A stretch of DNA of 64,000 bases from Arenicola marina (GCA_964019135.1 OZ025248.1:56909670-56973669), one strand, 5' to 3'. Shown: positions 24,656-37,693, counted from the stretch's first letter. A program made the numbers and translations. Notes: a model not told the origin generated them from the letters alone.

Positions 24656-27271
24656 CCAATAACACTCCTAATGAACTGAGATGAATGGATCCCTCTCGGG
24701 TACGTTTGCCGGACGTTGTTTTTACGTCCCTTGATTACGTGTTTGTGAACAGCGTATCCGGATGTGTGTTCTTCTTGTTGTTTTTCTCGGTGGTTCAATT
24801 GCAGGTTTTGGCTGGCCGTTGGCCTGGTGCCTCTGTGGTCACTTGTCGTGCTGCGCAGGCATGGCGGCTGGCGGGAAGTGCGGCTTGTTTTCAACGCGAG
24901 CATTGTCGCTTGTTTTATACGGTCATTGCCACTCACACTGTGGCGCCATTTGTAGTTTCTTTTCGTGGTACTTTTTGTGGTACTGTCACTTCTTAAGTGC
25001 GGAACATGACATGTATTGTTTTGTTTTTTCGTGGCAATGTCACCTATCACCACAGCATAACGTGTTTGAAATGACCAACTGTGATTTGTTTCGCTCGAAC
25101 GTTCTAACCGATGCGCCATGAGGGATGAATTGGGTGAACACAGAGCATGAGACCAGCTCCAACTGCCTCGCATGCAAGCGGAGCGGGTCGAAACCAAGTA
25201 ACCTGGCAACAGTGCCAGTGCAGTGGCGGGTTCTGGCGACTGTACCTGGTAAGGATCCAAAGGTTTGAGACTGACGGTATAGCTGTCCGCGTGACATGGT
25301 CCCCCTTTATCGGCGGGCTTCCCGGCTGGCCGTCACGGTCACACAGAGCGGGGACTCCGGGGGGAAGTGCCGCACTGAGCACGGAAACCATTCAATCTAT
25401 AGGGGAGAGCCCACCCCCCCCCCCCCACCTCGCCCCGCCCCCTCGGGCGGAGCACTCATTTTCCCACAACGACGCGAAGACTTTTACTCCGACCCTGCTT
25501 TACGAGGGGTGCGAGAGCCGGGCGGACCGGGCGGACCACGTGTCCCTCTGCCAATCATATGTGCCCCGACAAATGTGGCGCGGGTTTTTGGTCGGTTTAC
25601 AGTGGGACCGTCTTGGGCTGAACCCACGGTAAATCCTCTCGCCTGTCACCTTAACGACCGGCCCTATGACTGACCCTCCACTGCCGCCGCGCTACCTATC
25701 TACAGACACAGAGAAAACGCCTCTCTCCAGCCCTGAAAACACGTGCTTGGAAGAGGCCATTTCGGTTGCGCCGCAGTGTCTGGAGAAGTGTCTCTGGGGA
25801 GGGTAGGGCCGATGGCCTCGCTGGAGGGTGAGGGTGATGTATAAAGCTGGAAGCTGGTCGGTACGCCATCAGGAAGGCGTGCGGTGATACCGCGCCCCCG
25901 ACATTGATGGCCCTGTTATTTCGTCGCCCGTGTCGCTGTGTGTGTGTCGACATGCCAATCACGATGGGAGGGGTCGACGCCCGCCCCCCCCCCTCCCCCG
26001 GGATGATTAGAGTCGACGCCCCCCAACCTCCGGGATGCTAACGGTTCACCCCTCCCCCCACCGCAGTTTAGATCCTGTATGGCTGAAGATGCTGAAGATA
26101 CAGCCTTCTATCTGACGCAGCCCCTGGGAGTCCACCCCAGGCGGTGAGGTGCACAGGAAGCTAGTGATGTTACTGGTGTCCGCTGTACCCCATGAGACCC
26201 CTGAAGGGGCTTTATTCAGCAGAGGTTAAGACAACTGGTGTCGGGTTCACATGTGATGGTTCTCAGGGTTGTATTTAAGGTACACTAACACACCTGATAA
26301 TTTAGTGTTTAGTGCTATTTTTGTGCCCACATGGGCTACATGGGGACTAAAGAATGACTGCTTTTAAATGATATAACGTAAGATACTGATGTACACTTTC
26401 GCCGTGTGCGATATGCCTGTCGAGGCCTCGATGCGCACGACTCGTGGACATTCATGAAGGTGTCCCGGGATTACTGGCCCACGCATTCCTAGGTCGGGAC
26501 TAAGCTAAACGGCCTGGGAGGGGGGTGGGGGCGCCATTGAAATCGTGGCGAAGCAGATCAAAACGCTATTCATTGGCAAATTCAATATAGTAATTGGTTT
26601 GTGGATGAAAAGGAGCTAGTCAGGGTAGGATGGGATGGGGATGTGTGGGCTTGGTTAGAGGGAGGTAGGGACGAGTCGACCTGGCCTCGCCCACCCCCAC
26701 CCACACTCTCACCCCCACCCGCAACCCCATCCCACCCGCACCCCGCCCCCACCCCCCCACCCGCACACCCGGCGGCCCATGGTCACTCCCCGGGCGTTCC
26801 TGATCGAGTCAATAAATTAGGGCGCCGGACATGAAGCTGGACTTGTCTATTGCTCTGCGACCTTGGACCGAAAGTTCGATCACTGATGGGTTGTAGATCT
26901 TTGGGCGGATTCATGACATTGACTATGTGGGTCGGTAGCTGGAGTGAGGAGGGTGCGGAGGGGGCGGGGAGGGGTTGTCGGTAGTCCACAGGAAGCATAG
27001 GAACCTAAAATGTGACACCACATTTACTTTGGGGGCGCCCACCGGACACCCTGTGTGGAGGTCCTGGGTTGGCGACCTGGACTGTTGCAGGTCCCTCGTG
27101 GATGTGATGTCGTCATGGCCGGGGCCATTGTCAGGCCTAAGTGACATCCCGACTCCCTCGCACGCCACATTTAATGACCGCCCGGGGCACGCTGATGTGA
27201 GACTAACGCGAGACTAACTCCTGCCCGCCGAGAACTGCACCCGCACACGGCAAATCGAGACCTCCCCCCCT
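24656..27271. other. Unique sequence, nothing recognised
   Basis: The longest minus-strand ORF (24403-25260, 285 codons) begins in the C-rich repeat. Its remainder has no recognisable domain, and the opposite strand is also open in overlapping pieces. A C-run lies near 25412. A 40-50 bp near-duplication containing GTCGACGCC lies at about 25973-26045. C-rich CCCCCACCC phrases lie at about 26690-26770. Confidence 0.5.
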
Positions 27272-27356
27272 GGATCTGCACCCAGAGACCTGCACCCCAA
27301 GACCTGCACCCCGAGACCTGCACCCCGATACCTGCACCCCGAGACCTGCACCCTGT
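27272..27356. repeat. 14 bp tandem repeat, about 6 copies
   Basis: The unit is GACCTGCACCCCGA with one or two substitutions per copy. The array directly abuts the 47 bp array that follows. Confidence 0.93.
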
Positions 27357-27358
27357 GA

Positions 27359-29270
27359 CTTGCTGTGATAACGACAGGAATGATATGCGAAACAAGGTCA
27401 AGAAGCCTGCTGTGCTAACGACAGGAATGATGTGGGAACAAGGTCAAGAAACCTGCTGGGATAACGACAGGACTGATGTGGGAACAAGGTCAAGAAACTG
27501 CTGGAATAACGACAGGATTGATGTGCAAAACAAGGTCAAGAAACCTGCTGGAATAACGACAGGAATGATGTGCGAAACAAGGTCAAGAAACCTGCTGGAA
27601 TAACGACAGGATTGATGTGCAAAACAAGGTCAAGAAACCTGCTGGAATAACGACAGGATTGATGTGCAAAACAAGGTCAAGAAACCTGCTGGAATAACGA
27701 CAGGAATGATGTGCGAAACAAGGTCAAGAAACCTGCTGGAATAACGACAGGATTGATGTGCAAAACAAGGTCAAGAAACCTGCTGGAATAACGACAGGAT
27801 TGATGTGCAAAACAAGGTCAAGAAACCTGCTGGAATAACGACAGGAATGATGTGCGAAACAAGGTCAAGAAACCTGCTGGAATAACGACAGGATTGATGT
27901 GCAAAACAAGGTCAAGAAACCTGCTGGAATAACGACAGGATTGATGTGCAAAACAAGGTCAAGAAACCTGCTGGAATAACGACAGGAATGATGTGCGAAA
28001 CAAGGTCAAGAAACCTGCTGGAATAACGACAGGATTGATGTGCAAAACAAGGTCAAGAAACCTGCTGGAATAACGACAGGAATGATGTGTGAAACAAGGT
28101 CAAGAAACCTGCTGGAATAACGACAGGAATGATGTGCGAAACAAGGTCAAGAAACCTGCTGGAATAACGACAGGAATGATGTGCGAAACAAGGTTAAGAA
28201 ACCTGCTGGAATAACGACTGGAATGATGTGCGAAACAAGGTCAAGAAACCTGCTGGAATAACGACAGGAATGATGTGCGAAACAAGGTTAAGAAACCTGC
28301 TGGAATAACGACAGGAATGATGTGCGAAACAAGGTCAAGAAACCTGCTGGAATAACGACAGGAATGATGTGCGAAACAAGGTTAAGAAACCTGCTGGAAT
28401 AACGACAGGAATGATGTGTGAAACAAGGTCAAGAAACCTGCTGGAATAACGACAGGATTGATGTGCAAAACAAGGTCAAGAAACCTGCTGGGATAACGAC
28501 ATGAATGATGTGCAAAACAAGGTCAAGAAACCTGCTGGGATAACGACAGGAATGATGTGTGAAACAAGGTCAAGAAACCTGCTGGAATAACGACAGGAAT
28601 GATGTGCGAAACAAGGTCAAGAAACCTGCTGGAATAACGACAGGAATGATGTGCGAAACAAGGTCAAGAAACCTGCTGGAATAACGACAGGAATGATGTG
28701 CGATACAAGGTCAAGAAACCTGCTGGAATAACGACAGGATTGATGTGCAAAACAAGGTCAAGAAACCTGCTGGGATAACGACAGGAATGATGTGTGAAAC
28801 AAGGTCAAGAAACCTGCTGGAATAACGACAGGAATGATGTGCGATACAAGGTCAAGAAACCTGCTGGAATAACGACAGGATTGATGTGCAAAACAAGGTC
28901 AAGAAACCTGCTGGGATAACGACAGGAATGATGTGTGAAACAAGGTCAAGAAACCTGCTGGAATAACGACAGGAATGATGTGCGAAACAAGGTCAAGAAA
29001 CCTGCTGGAATAACGACAGGAATGATGTGCGATACAAGGTCAAGAAACCTGCTGGAATAACGACAGGATTGATGTGCAAAACAAGGTCAAGAAACCTGCT
29101 GGGATAACGACAGGAATGATGTGTGAAACAAGGTCAAGAAACCTGCTGGAATAACGACAGGAATGATGTGCGATACAAGGTCAAGAAACCTGCTGGAATA
29201 ACGACAGGAATGATGTGTGAAACAAGGTCAAGAAACCTGCTGTGATAACGACAGGAATGATGCGCAAATA
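27359..29270. repeat. 47 bp minisatellite, about 41 copies, with higher-order structure
   Basis: The core is AACGACAGGAATGATGTGCG, followed by AAACAAGGTCAAGAAACC. Two main variants are GAATGATGTGCGAAAC (A) and GATTGATGTGCAAAAC (B). From about 27550 to 28070 they follow an A-B-B order repeated about 3.7 times (141 bp higher-order unit). From about 28440 to 29200 a different three- or four-unit block recurs, using GGGATAACG, TGTGAAAC and GCGATACA variants. The 47 bp period excludes coding. Confidence 0.97.
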
Positions 29271-29936
29271 AGCCTCAGAATTCAAAACCGAGCATGATCG
29301 AGGACTGTTTTTTTTTCTTTAGGTGTGTGGGGGGGGGATGTTGCTGTTTACCCTAACTCCGACGCCGACCATGATGGAAAAACAAAGCCGCATCTATTGC
29401 TTGGAGGTGAACGTCGTCCTAAGCGATCTGCGTGGGTCTGCTCCTGCTGTCGCCGTCGCAGCAAGAGCATGGCGCGTCGTAATATGTACAATAATTAGGT
29501 CTCAGTGTTTTGTTATGTGCCAGTAAGTGATGTTTACCGTCCGCGTGCTTTTAAGCCGAGATGGCGTGATGTGGCCTGCAGGGGGGGGGGGGGGGGCGGG
29601 AGCCGGCGTCAGGAGGCGAGGTTGTCATGGAGAGTCAGTGTGGTATGCGGCGAGCGGTGAGCGGCGGTGGTAGGGGGGCGGGTGGACGGTATTCACCCAT
29701 CGCTGTGCTTTAACGTCGGTTACTGCGTGAAACCCTGTCATCTGATCAGAATCACAACCCGCCTCACGAGATCTCGCAGGTCAACGACCCAGGCAGGGCC
29801 TTAGGGTGTGCACCTGCCGCCCCCCCCCCCCCCCCCCTGCGCTTCCACCAGCCGCCACCAGCCACTTCCGATTTGGCTTATTAGTTCTAAGCCTTGTTGT
29901 GCCCTGGCTGTCTCTGTCCGTGTCACTGCCGTACCT
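29271..29936. other. Unique sequence with long G and C runs
   Basis: A T-run and a G-run occur near 29308-29337. G16 lies at 29581-29596, and a run of about 18 C lies at 29820-29837. No gene is recognised. A 67-codon ORF at 29323 has no recognisable domain. Confidence 0.5.
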
Positions 29937-30152
29937 GCTGCTGTCCGTATCTCTTTCCATGGATCTGTCCATGTCTCTCTCCATGTCTGCCCATGTCTGC
30001 CCATATCTCTGTCCATGGGTTTCCATGTCTCTTTCCATGTCTGCCCATGTCTCTTTCCATGTCTCTGCCCACGCCTCTCTGTCCATGTCTGTCCATGTCT
30101 CTCCGCCTTACTTTACCGTGGTTATGTCTGGCCATGCCTCTCTTCCATGGTC
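29937..30152. repeat. CCATGTCT-based 6-12 bp minisatellite
   Basis: The word CCATGTCT recurs with interleaved CTTT, GCC or CTCT spacers, giving roughly 12 bp units. Overlapping plus ORFs (up to 260 codons, 29808-30590) read through it. Their hydrophobic tail after the array reflects T/C-rich sequence, and no transmembrane family is recognised. Confidence 0.88.
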
Positions 30153-31084
30153 TTAGCTGAGCTTTGTCTCAATATTGCACCACGACATAGTGTTTTTGTG
30201 ATTAGTGATTTGACTGCCTCTTGTATTTTTCATCTTATACCACAAGTTCTGTCTTTATGTTTAGTCCCTTTGCCTTGTTCTTTGCTATCTATCTTCCACG
30301 ACAAGTTCGGCCTTGACTTTTACGTCCTTTGCCTTGCTGTTTGCTGTCTCGATATTGCTATAATCGTTGTGCCTTCATCTGCCTTTATCTTTCTGATGGA
30401 CATCATCCATCTTGTACTTAGCTGTATCTTTGTGGCTATGTTAGCTTTGCCTTTCTGTTACTGCCTCTTGCCTTCGTTGTCTTGTTCCACTAGTTATGTC
30501 CTTACCTCACTCTATCTGTTCCCGTCGCTTTCCGCGTGTTACCCATATGCGGAGGCCACTTACAACGACTGGTGTGGGCTAAAGCCATAATTCCGCTCAT
30601 CCGTCAGAGAGATAGAAAAATCATTGTTGTGTGTTGCCTCATGGCTACTGATTTGAGGGCTGCTTGTTGATCATGTCTCGCTGACAGGCGGGCACTATAA
30701 GAAAAACCGGTTATAGTGGATTGTTATCAAAGGAAGTCGAATGCGTCATCCGAAAACCCGTATCTTGCTGATCTTGCATCGGTGCCGTTTGACCCCTTGA
30801 ATTGTGGCGCTGATTGCAATCGACGGCATTTCTACACAACCTTGTTATTTTTTTTAACCAGGTGTCAGATATGCAGTTGAACATTTACCGCCAGCCAGAT
30901 TGGTATTTCAACTTTGTTCATAAATGGTGTCATCGTTAATTCCTGTTGGCCCTGAGATAGGTATTATGAATACATGTATTAGGATTTGCTAAGAGTTCGT
31001 ATTTGCCGGATGCAATGGTCATGACTACAGCAACTGTATAACCGGCCTGGCAAATTTAATGTGTACGCTGCTCCGACGCCGCGA
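30153..31084. other. T-rich then A/T-rich unique sequence
   Basis: A 59 bp imperfect duplication with ACAAGTTC and CCTTTGCCTTG lies at about 30242-30360. CACTATAA and TTATAGTG form a small inverted pair at about 30691-30718. Otherwise no feature is seen up to the foldback element. Confidence 0.5.
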
Positions 31085-31510
31085 GGGCTGTATTCATAAT
31101 CCCCTCGTAAGGGACGCACGAAAAGTGCATCTTCGTCTGAGCCTCACCAGGTCGTTGCGGTTGTGTTCATGTTCAAGAAATCATATGCACTGTAATTTTA
31201 GCACTTTCTTAATTAGAGAAAATCCAGCCCTTTGGTGATTACTTACGTATTTTTAACCTTATAATCGGTCGACAAATGTTCCACATGGCTCTAAGTCTAT
31301 TGGCTTAGCCTCAGTGTAGTTCAGCCACAATTATCGGGTTCAAAATGCATAAGTAGTCAACCAAGAAGTGGATTTTCTGAATTAAGAAAAAGCTAAAATT
31401 AAGTTGAAGAGGATTTCTTAATCATGGGCACCCCTACAACGCGCTGGTGAGGCTAAGACGAAAATGCACTTTCCGTGCGTACCTTACGAGGAGAATATGA
31501 ATACGGCCCC
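31085..31510. mobile_element. Complete foldback element (about 425 bp palindrome), MITE-like
   Basis: The left end GGGCTGTATTCATAAT is mirrored by the reverse complement of the right end, GGGCCGTATTCATATT. About 59 of the outer 66 positions match. Similarity continues inward with small indels through TTTTAGC(A/T)(C/T)TTTCTTAATT and AGAAAATCCA on both arms. It reaches a centre at about 31299, where CTAAG and CTTAG flank an eight-base loop. The whole element is therefore two arms of about 210 bp with almost no spacer. No transposase is encoded, so it would be non-autonomous. I could not see a convincing target-site duplication, and the superfamily is unknown. Confidence 0.85.
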
Positions 31511-32564
31511 AAGGACCCAAGCGAAAAACATCTTAACAATCTTAGGAAAACTTGCATGTTAAACATGCATGTTAAAATGCATGTTTAAAACCTTCATTTT
31601 GTGGTGTGAAGCTTTTGCGTTTGTGATCTTCATTTTTGCGGCACTACGTATATTTTTTGTTTCACCTAATCTTGCCTTGGCACGAGGCCCTTGAAACGTT
31701 GACGATGCATTTTCTTTGAATGGCTGAAACTCCAAGACATATCTTCACTCAGGTCTACTGTAATGTCTTGTAAGTTAAAAAAGGAACCGGTACACGAAGG
31801 TTATGTTAAGGAGAGTGCCCATGGAATATACGAGGCGCAAGCCGAGCACATATCTTTCCAAAAATGAAGAAAACTTGTTTTAAAGAGAAATGTTTATCTG
31901 ATTTTGCTAGAGCATTCTGTCGGGCGGCACGCTTTCAGTTCATTCATTGTGGTTGTGACCTCGTTCAGAGAAGCCCTCTATATTGCTCATCATTGGCATT
32001 GACTGCGATTGCCGATTTCGTCACATTGAAGGAAGATTGTTCAACTGGAATATACTCAGTCTCATTTTATCCGCTTGCTGAACAGTACATTCTTGAAAAT
32101 TAATGTACAGTGGAGACAATAGGATATAACAGTACTGACAACAGTACTTTAATAAGGAACTAAGTGTGATCCAGTAACAGTAACCCAGTTAAGGTGAGCC
32201 TGGGAACGACTAGATAATGGATGGCTATGAACATAACGTGGGTAAACGTTTCCTGGTTTCCTGACGTTCACACCCTTTGGGTCAAGTCAACGGGATTATC
32301 TGTATTTCTTCTCCAAGCTGAATATTTGTGAGGTCCGGAATTTCTTAGGCACCCCATCTGCTGAGTTACTTGTCTGCGCGGACGCTAGATTTATTGGGGT
32401 CTTTAACGTCACCTCGACACTGAGCGGTAAATCATCTGGGAGCGGAAGCGGAAAGTTCAACAGGCCCACCTAATTACATAAATAACTGCGTTGCCTACCT
32501 TGTCTAATCTGTGAATGACAAGAACTTGTCCGCTCTGAGTTTTCAACTGGACGTGACGAGATTT
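31511..32564. other. A/T-rich unique sequence with a short palindromic motif
   Basis: At about 31551-31587 the words GCATGTTAAACATGC and ATGCATGTTT form overlapping small palindromes just outside the foldback element. A 79-codon ORF (31864-32103) has no recognised domain. Nothing else was noticed. Confidence 0.5.
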
Positions 32565-35145
32565 CCAGAAAGAAGACCAAGGGCGCTACTGCCGGCGATT
32601 ATTGACCAGAATGAAGACCAAGGGCGCTACTGCCGGGGATTATTGACCAGATTGAAGACCAAGGGCGCTACTGCCGGGGATTATTGACCAGAATGAAGAC
32701 CAAGGGCGCTACTGCCGGGGATTATTGACCAGATTGAAGACCAAGGGCGCTACTGCCGGGGATTATTGACCAGATTGAAGACCAAGGGCGCTACTGCCGG
32801 GGATTATTGACCAGATTGAAGACCAATCGCGCTACTGCCGGGGATTATTGACCAGAATGAAGACCAAGGGCGCTACTGTCGGGGATTATTGACCAGAATG
32901 AAGACCAAGGGCGCTACTGCCGGGGATTATTGACCAGAATGAAGAACAAGGGCGCTACTGTCGGGCATTATTGACCAGAATGAAGACCAAGGGCGCTACA
33001 GTCGGGGAGTATTGACCAGATTGAAGACCAAGGGCGCTACTGCCGGAAATTATTGACCAGAATGAAGACCCCGGTTGCTACTGCCGGGGATTATTGACCA
33101 GAATGAAGACCAAAGGCGCTACTGCCGGGGATTATTGACCAGAATGAAGACCAAGGGCGCTATTGCCGGGGATTATTGACCATCATGAAGACCAAGGGCG
33201 CTACTGTCGGGCATTATTGACTAGAATGAAGACCAAGGGCGCTACTGCCGGGATTATTGACCAGATTGAAGACCAAGGGCGCTACTGCCGGGGATTATTT
33301 ACCAGAATGAAGACCACGGTTGCTGCTGCCGGGGATTATTGACCAAAATGAAGACCAAGGGCGCTACGGCCGGAGATTATTGACCAGATTGAAGACCAAG
33401 GGCGCTACTGCCGGGGATTATTTACCAGAATGAAGACCACGGTTGCTACTGCCGGGGATTATTGACCATAATAAAGACCAAGGGCGCTACTGCTGGGGAT
33501 TATTGACCAAAAAAGATCAAGGGCGCTACGGCCGGAGATTATTGACCAGATTGAAGACCAAGGGCGCTACTGCCGGGGATTATTGACCAGAATGAAGACC
33601 ACGGTTGCTACTGCCGGGGATTATTGACCAGAATGAAGACCAAGGGCGCTACTGTCGGGCATTATTGACCAGAATGAAGACCAAGGGCGCTACTGCCGGG
33701 GATTATTGACCAGATTGAAGACCAAGGGCGCTACTGCCGGCGATTATTGACCAGAATGAAGACCAAGGGCGCTACTGCCGGGGATTATTGACCAGATTGA
33801 AGACCAAGGGCGCTACTGCCGGGGATTATTGACCAGATTGAAGACCAAGGGCGCTATTGCCGGGGATTATTGACCAGAATGAAGACCAAGGGCGCTACTG
33901 CCGGGGATTATTGACCAGATTGAAGACCAAGGGCGCTACTGCCGGGGATTATTGACCAGATTGAAGACCAAGGGCGCTACTGCCGGGGATTATTGACCAG
34001 ATTGAAGACCAATCGCGCTACTGCCGGGGATTATTGACCAGAATGAAGACCAAGGGCGCTACTGTCGGGGATTATTGACCAGAATGAAGACCAAGGGCGC
34101 TACTGCCGGGGATTATTGACCAGAATGAAGAACAAGGGCGCTACTGTCGGGCATTATTGACCAGAATGAAGACCAAGGGCGCTACAGTCGGGGAGTATTG
34201 ACCAGATTGAAGACCAAGGGCGCTACTGCCGGAAATTATTGACCAGAATGAAGACCCCGGTTGCTACTGCCGGGGATTATTGACCAGAATGAAGACCAAA
34301 GGCGCTACTGCCGGGGATTATTGACCAGAATGAAGACCAAGGGCGCTATTGCCGGGGATTATTGACCATCATGAAGACCAAGGGCGCTACTGTCGGGCAT
34401 TATTGACTAGAATGAAGACCAAGGGCGCTACTGCCGGGATTATTGACCAGATTGAAGACCAAGGGCGCTACTGCCGGGGATTATTTACCAGAATGAAGAC
34501 CACGGTTGCTGCTGCCGGGGATTATTGACCAAAATGAAGACCAAGGGCGCTACGGCCGGAGATTATTGACCAGATTGAAGACCAAGGGCGCTACTGCCGG
34601 GGATTATTTACCAGAATGAAGACCACGGTTGCTACTGCCGGGGATTATTGACCATAATAAAGACCAAGGGCGCTACTGCTGGGGATTATTGACCAAAAAA
34701 GATCAAGGGCGCTACGGCCGGAGATTATTGACCAGATTGAAGACCAAGGGCGCTACTGCCGCGGATTATTGACCAGAATGAAGACCACGGTTGCTACTGC
34801 CGGGGATTATTGACCAGAATGAAGACCAAGGGCGCTACTGTCGGGCATTATTGACCAGAATGAAGACCAAGGGCGCTACTGCCGGGGATTATTGACCAGA
34901 TTGAAGACCAAGGGCGCTACTGCCGGGGATTATTTACCAGAATGAAGACCACGGTTGCTACTGCCGGGGATTATTGACCAGATTGAAGACCACGGTTGCT
35001 ACTGCCGGGGATTATTGACCATAATAAAGACCAAGGGCGCTACTGCTGGGGATTATTGACCATAATAAAGACCAAGGGCGCTACTGCTGGGGATTAGTGG
35101 CCATAATGAAGACCAAGAGCCCTACTGCCGGGGATTATTTACCAG
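32565..35145. repeat. 41 bp minisatellite, about 63 copies, with a 1.2 kb internal duplication
   Basis: The core is GGGCGCTACTGCCGGGGATT, then ATTGACCAGA(A/T)TGAAGACCAA. Rare unit variants (GACCAATCGC at 32821, AATGAAGACCCCGG at 33061, GACCAAAAAAGATC at 33505) recur in the same order exactly 1,186 bp downstream (34007, 34247, 34691). About 29 units were therefore copied as a block. The two blocks are nearly identical, so the copying is recent relative to the divergence between units. Period 41 precludes coding. Confidence 0.97.
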
Positions 35146-36810
35146 TACTTCGTGATCTCAATTGCTCCTTGCGTTGTCGTCATGTCACGAGAAGTGGCTG
35201 TAAAATATGTCTGTAATATTGTTCGGCGTTTCAAATTGTTAGCGATCAGAAGTTATTTTGTGTGCGGATAGACCTAATTCCAGTCGGTGAAGTTATCTGT
35301 TGTTGTCGTGGAGGTATTCAACACATGAAAGCGTCGCTCTGAGGAACTATGTCCCTGTAGGCATGCATTCCTTGGGCCTGAGTGTGCGGTGCCCTGATGT
35401 ATAGGATCGACTCCGTATACTTACAATGAAGTGGTTATGTAGCGATGGTTAATCAGCAGACTCACTTAGCTCTGACAGCGGTACAGACCGTCGCTCTGCT
35501 ATGCCGTCTACTGCTTTGCCCTTCCGATAAGGACGCCTCAGTTCCAGTTGCGCCTCATCGAGGGTCCCATGCCTGGGGCCAGTATGGGCATCTGCTGGGC
35601 GGGGAGGGGGTTGGTGGGGGGAGGCGGATTCCTGGCCCCGATATTTGCGCTCGCCATTTAGCGAGATAAAGAGGCTGAAAATAGAACCGCGCTATCTGAC
35701 CACATTGACGAACTCTCTCGTTAAGACGATTGTTTGTCTCTCTTCTGAAATTCCTTTTTCAGGGTTTGGTACTGTTTTTCTTTCTTCTGTGTGCATCATA
35801 CGTTGCGTTATTTTTTGTAATTCCTAGCTCTGGTCTTACCTGATGCTATTTGTGAACGTTTGTTCTTGCTCTCTTGACCTTTTGGTGACGCAAGACGTGA
35901 ATTAAATGGCATCGCTTATTTTGCATATATTTGCAGCCTTCAAACATTTTGATGTTTTAACTTCTGGGTATGAAAACACGCACAAAACAATTGCGTGAGA
36001 GAAATATCTCTGGGTCGGTGTGCGAGCGTGACGCTCTCCATCAGGCCAATGCGCCATCGGCTGAACGATCACTTCCGGTCGCCTTGATCCCCGCTTAGCG
36101 CTTCACACTGCCGCCCACATAGGGCGCTCCAGTGACCGTCGCTAGAACAATGATGTGGAGGGAAGTCGCAGGGTGTTTACACGGGGCAACACGTGTGTGC
36201 TTTCTCTGCCTCCTCACTTGAGAATTCTGTAACTGATGGCTCCCCACCCCCCGTCATCCCCCGCGCTCTCGAGAAGGAAGGCAGCAGAGAAAAGAAATGA
36301 TCGCCGAAAGCCTTGTCGGTACTATGCCTTTTCCCCCGACCTACTTAGCCGGAGGAAAATTCCACAACTGCGACGGACGCCGCTGATAAACGACTTTGCC
36401 GACGATTTTGTGACGTTCCCGCAAAATGTCCCTCACTCTGCTGTTGCCACGTAGGCCTGTGTGAAAGCGGAACTTCGCTGCTCGGGATGTGGGTGAGGGA
36501 GCGGGTGGGGGCTGGGGAAGGGGCGCGGACCGAAGGGAGATGGAGTATGTGCAAGGTAAGGGTCGGGGAGATCCCACCATTTTTTATCTCCGTTTGAACA
36601 GCCGTCCCGGGCTGGCCGTTTCTCGAGACCGAAGAAGGCTGCGCATTTCTCAATAAATATCAGGTGAAAGAATAGGTGATGTGATATCGATATCGGGCCT
36701 AGACGCACTGCCTGCGGCGAGCGATCGCGAGGGATGGGTCACACGGGGCAACAGGCAAAACGTGGCCTCCTCGTGTTACCACGACAACTTGACCGAGCAA
36801 AGAAAATTGG
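35146..36810. other. Unique sequence, nothing recognised
   Basis: This is mixed-composition sequence with a T-rich stretch near 35745-35830. ORFs are at most about 100 codons, overlap on both strands and match no family I know. AATAAA occurs near 36650, but no gene leads to it. Confidence 0.5.
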
Positions 36811-37610
36811 GGTCCGTCCCTTAGTGGTATCCCCGGTCCGTCCCTTAGTGGTATCCCGGGTCCGTCCCTTAGTGGTATCCCTGATTCATCCCTTAGTGGT
36901 ATCCCCGGTCCGTCCCTTAGTGGTATCCCTGGTCCGTCCCTTAGTGGTATCCCTGGTCCGTCCCTTAGTGGTATCCCGGGTCCGTCCCTTAGTGGTATCT
37001 CTGGTCCGTTCCTTAGTGGTATCCCTGATCCATCCCTTAGTGGTATCCCTGGTCCGTCCCTTAGTGGTATCCCTGATCCATCCCTTAGTGGTATCCCTGG
37101 TCCGTCCCTTAGTGGTATCCCGGGTCCGTCCCTTAGTGGTATCCCTGGTCCGTCCCTTAGTGGTATCCCTGATCCATCCCTTAGTGGTATCCCTGGTCCG
37201 TCCCTTAGTGGTATCCCTGGTCCGTCCCTTAGTGGTATCCCGGGTCCGTCCCTTAGTGGTATCCCTGGTCCGTCCCTCAGTGGTATCCCTGATCCATCCC
37301 TTAGTGGTATACCTGGTCCGTCCCTTAGTGATTCCCCCGGTCCGTCCCTTAGTGGTATCCCCGGTCCGTCCTTTAGTGGTATCCCCGGTCCGTCCCTTAG
37401 TGGTATCCCTGATCCGTCTCTTAGTGGTATCCCTGATCCATCCCTTAGTGGTATACCTGGTCCGTCCCTTAGTGGTTTCCCCGGTCCGTCCCTTAGTGGT
37501 ATCCCTGGTCCGTCTCTTAGTGGTATCCCTGATCCATTCCTTAGTGGTATACCTGGTCCGTCCCTTAGTGGTTTCCCCGGTCCGTCCCTTGGTAGTATCC
37601 CTGGTCCGTG
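36811..37610. repeat. 24 bp minisatellite, about 33 copies
   Basis: The unit core is GGTCCGTCCCTTAGTGGTAT followed by CCCT, with a recurrent GATCCAT variant. The length is a multiple of three, so one plus and two minus frames stay open for 247-321 codons. They translate to eight-residue repeats (plus RPLVVSLV; minus GIPLRDGP or TRDTTKGR). The collagen-like look of the minus frame is a by-product, and no signal, start context or flanking domain supports a protein. Confidence 0.96.
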
Positions 37611-37693
37611 GTCCACGGCGCGGGGACACGTCGCCTAATACTGCCTGCCAGACACATGGGGCGCGGGGTGGCCCCGGAAAGACTACGCTCGGC

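Noticed and set aside
29808-30590. 260-codon ORF with hydrophobic C-terminal half suggestive of membrane segments
   Set aside because: Its first part is the CCATGTCT array and the hydrophobicity follows from T/C-rich DNA. No family is recognised.
36811-37610. Collagen-like Gly-Pro repeat protein on the minus strand (GIPLRDGP units)
   Set aside because: True collagen needs Gly at every third residue; here the period is eight residues. The plus strand is equally open, and no flanking domains exist.
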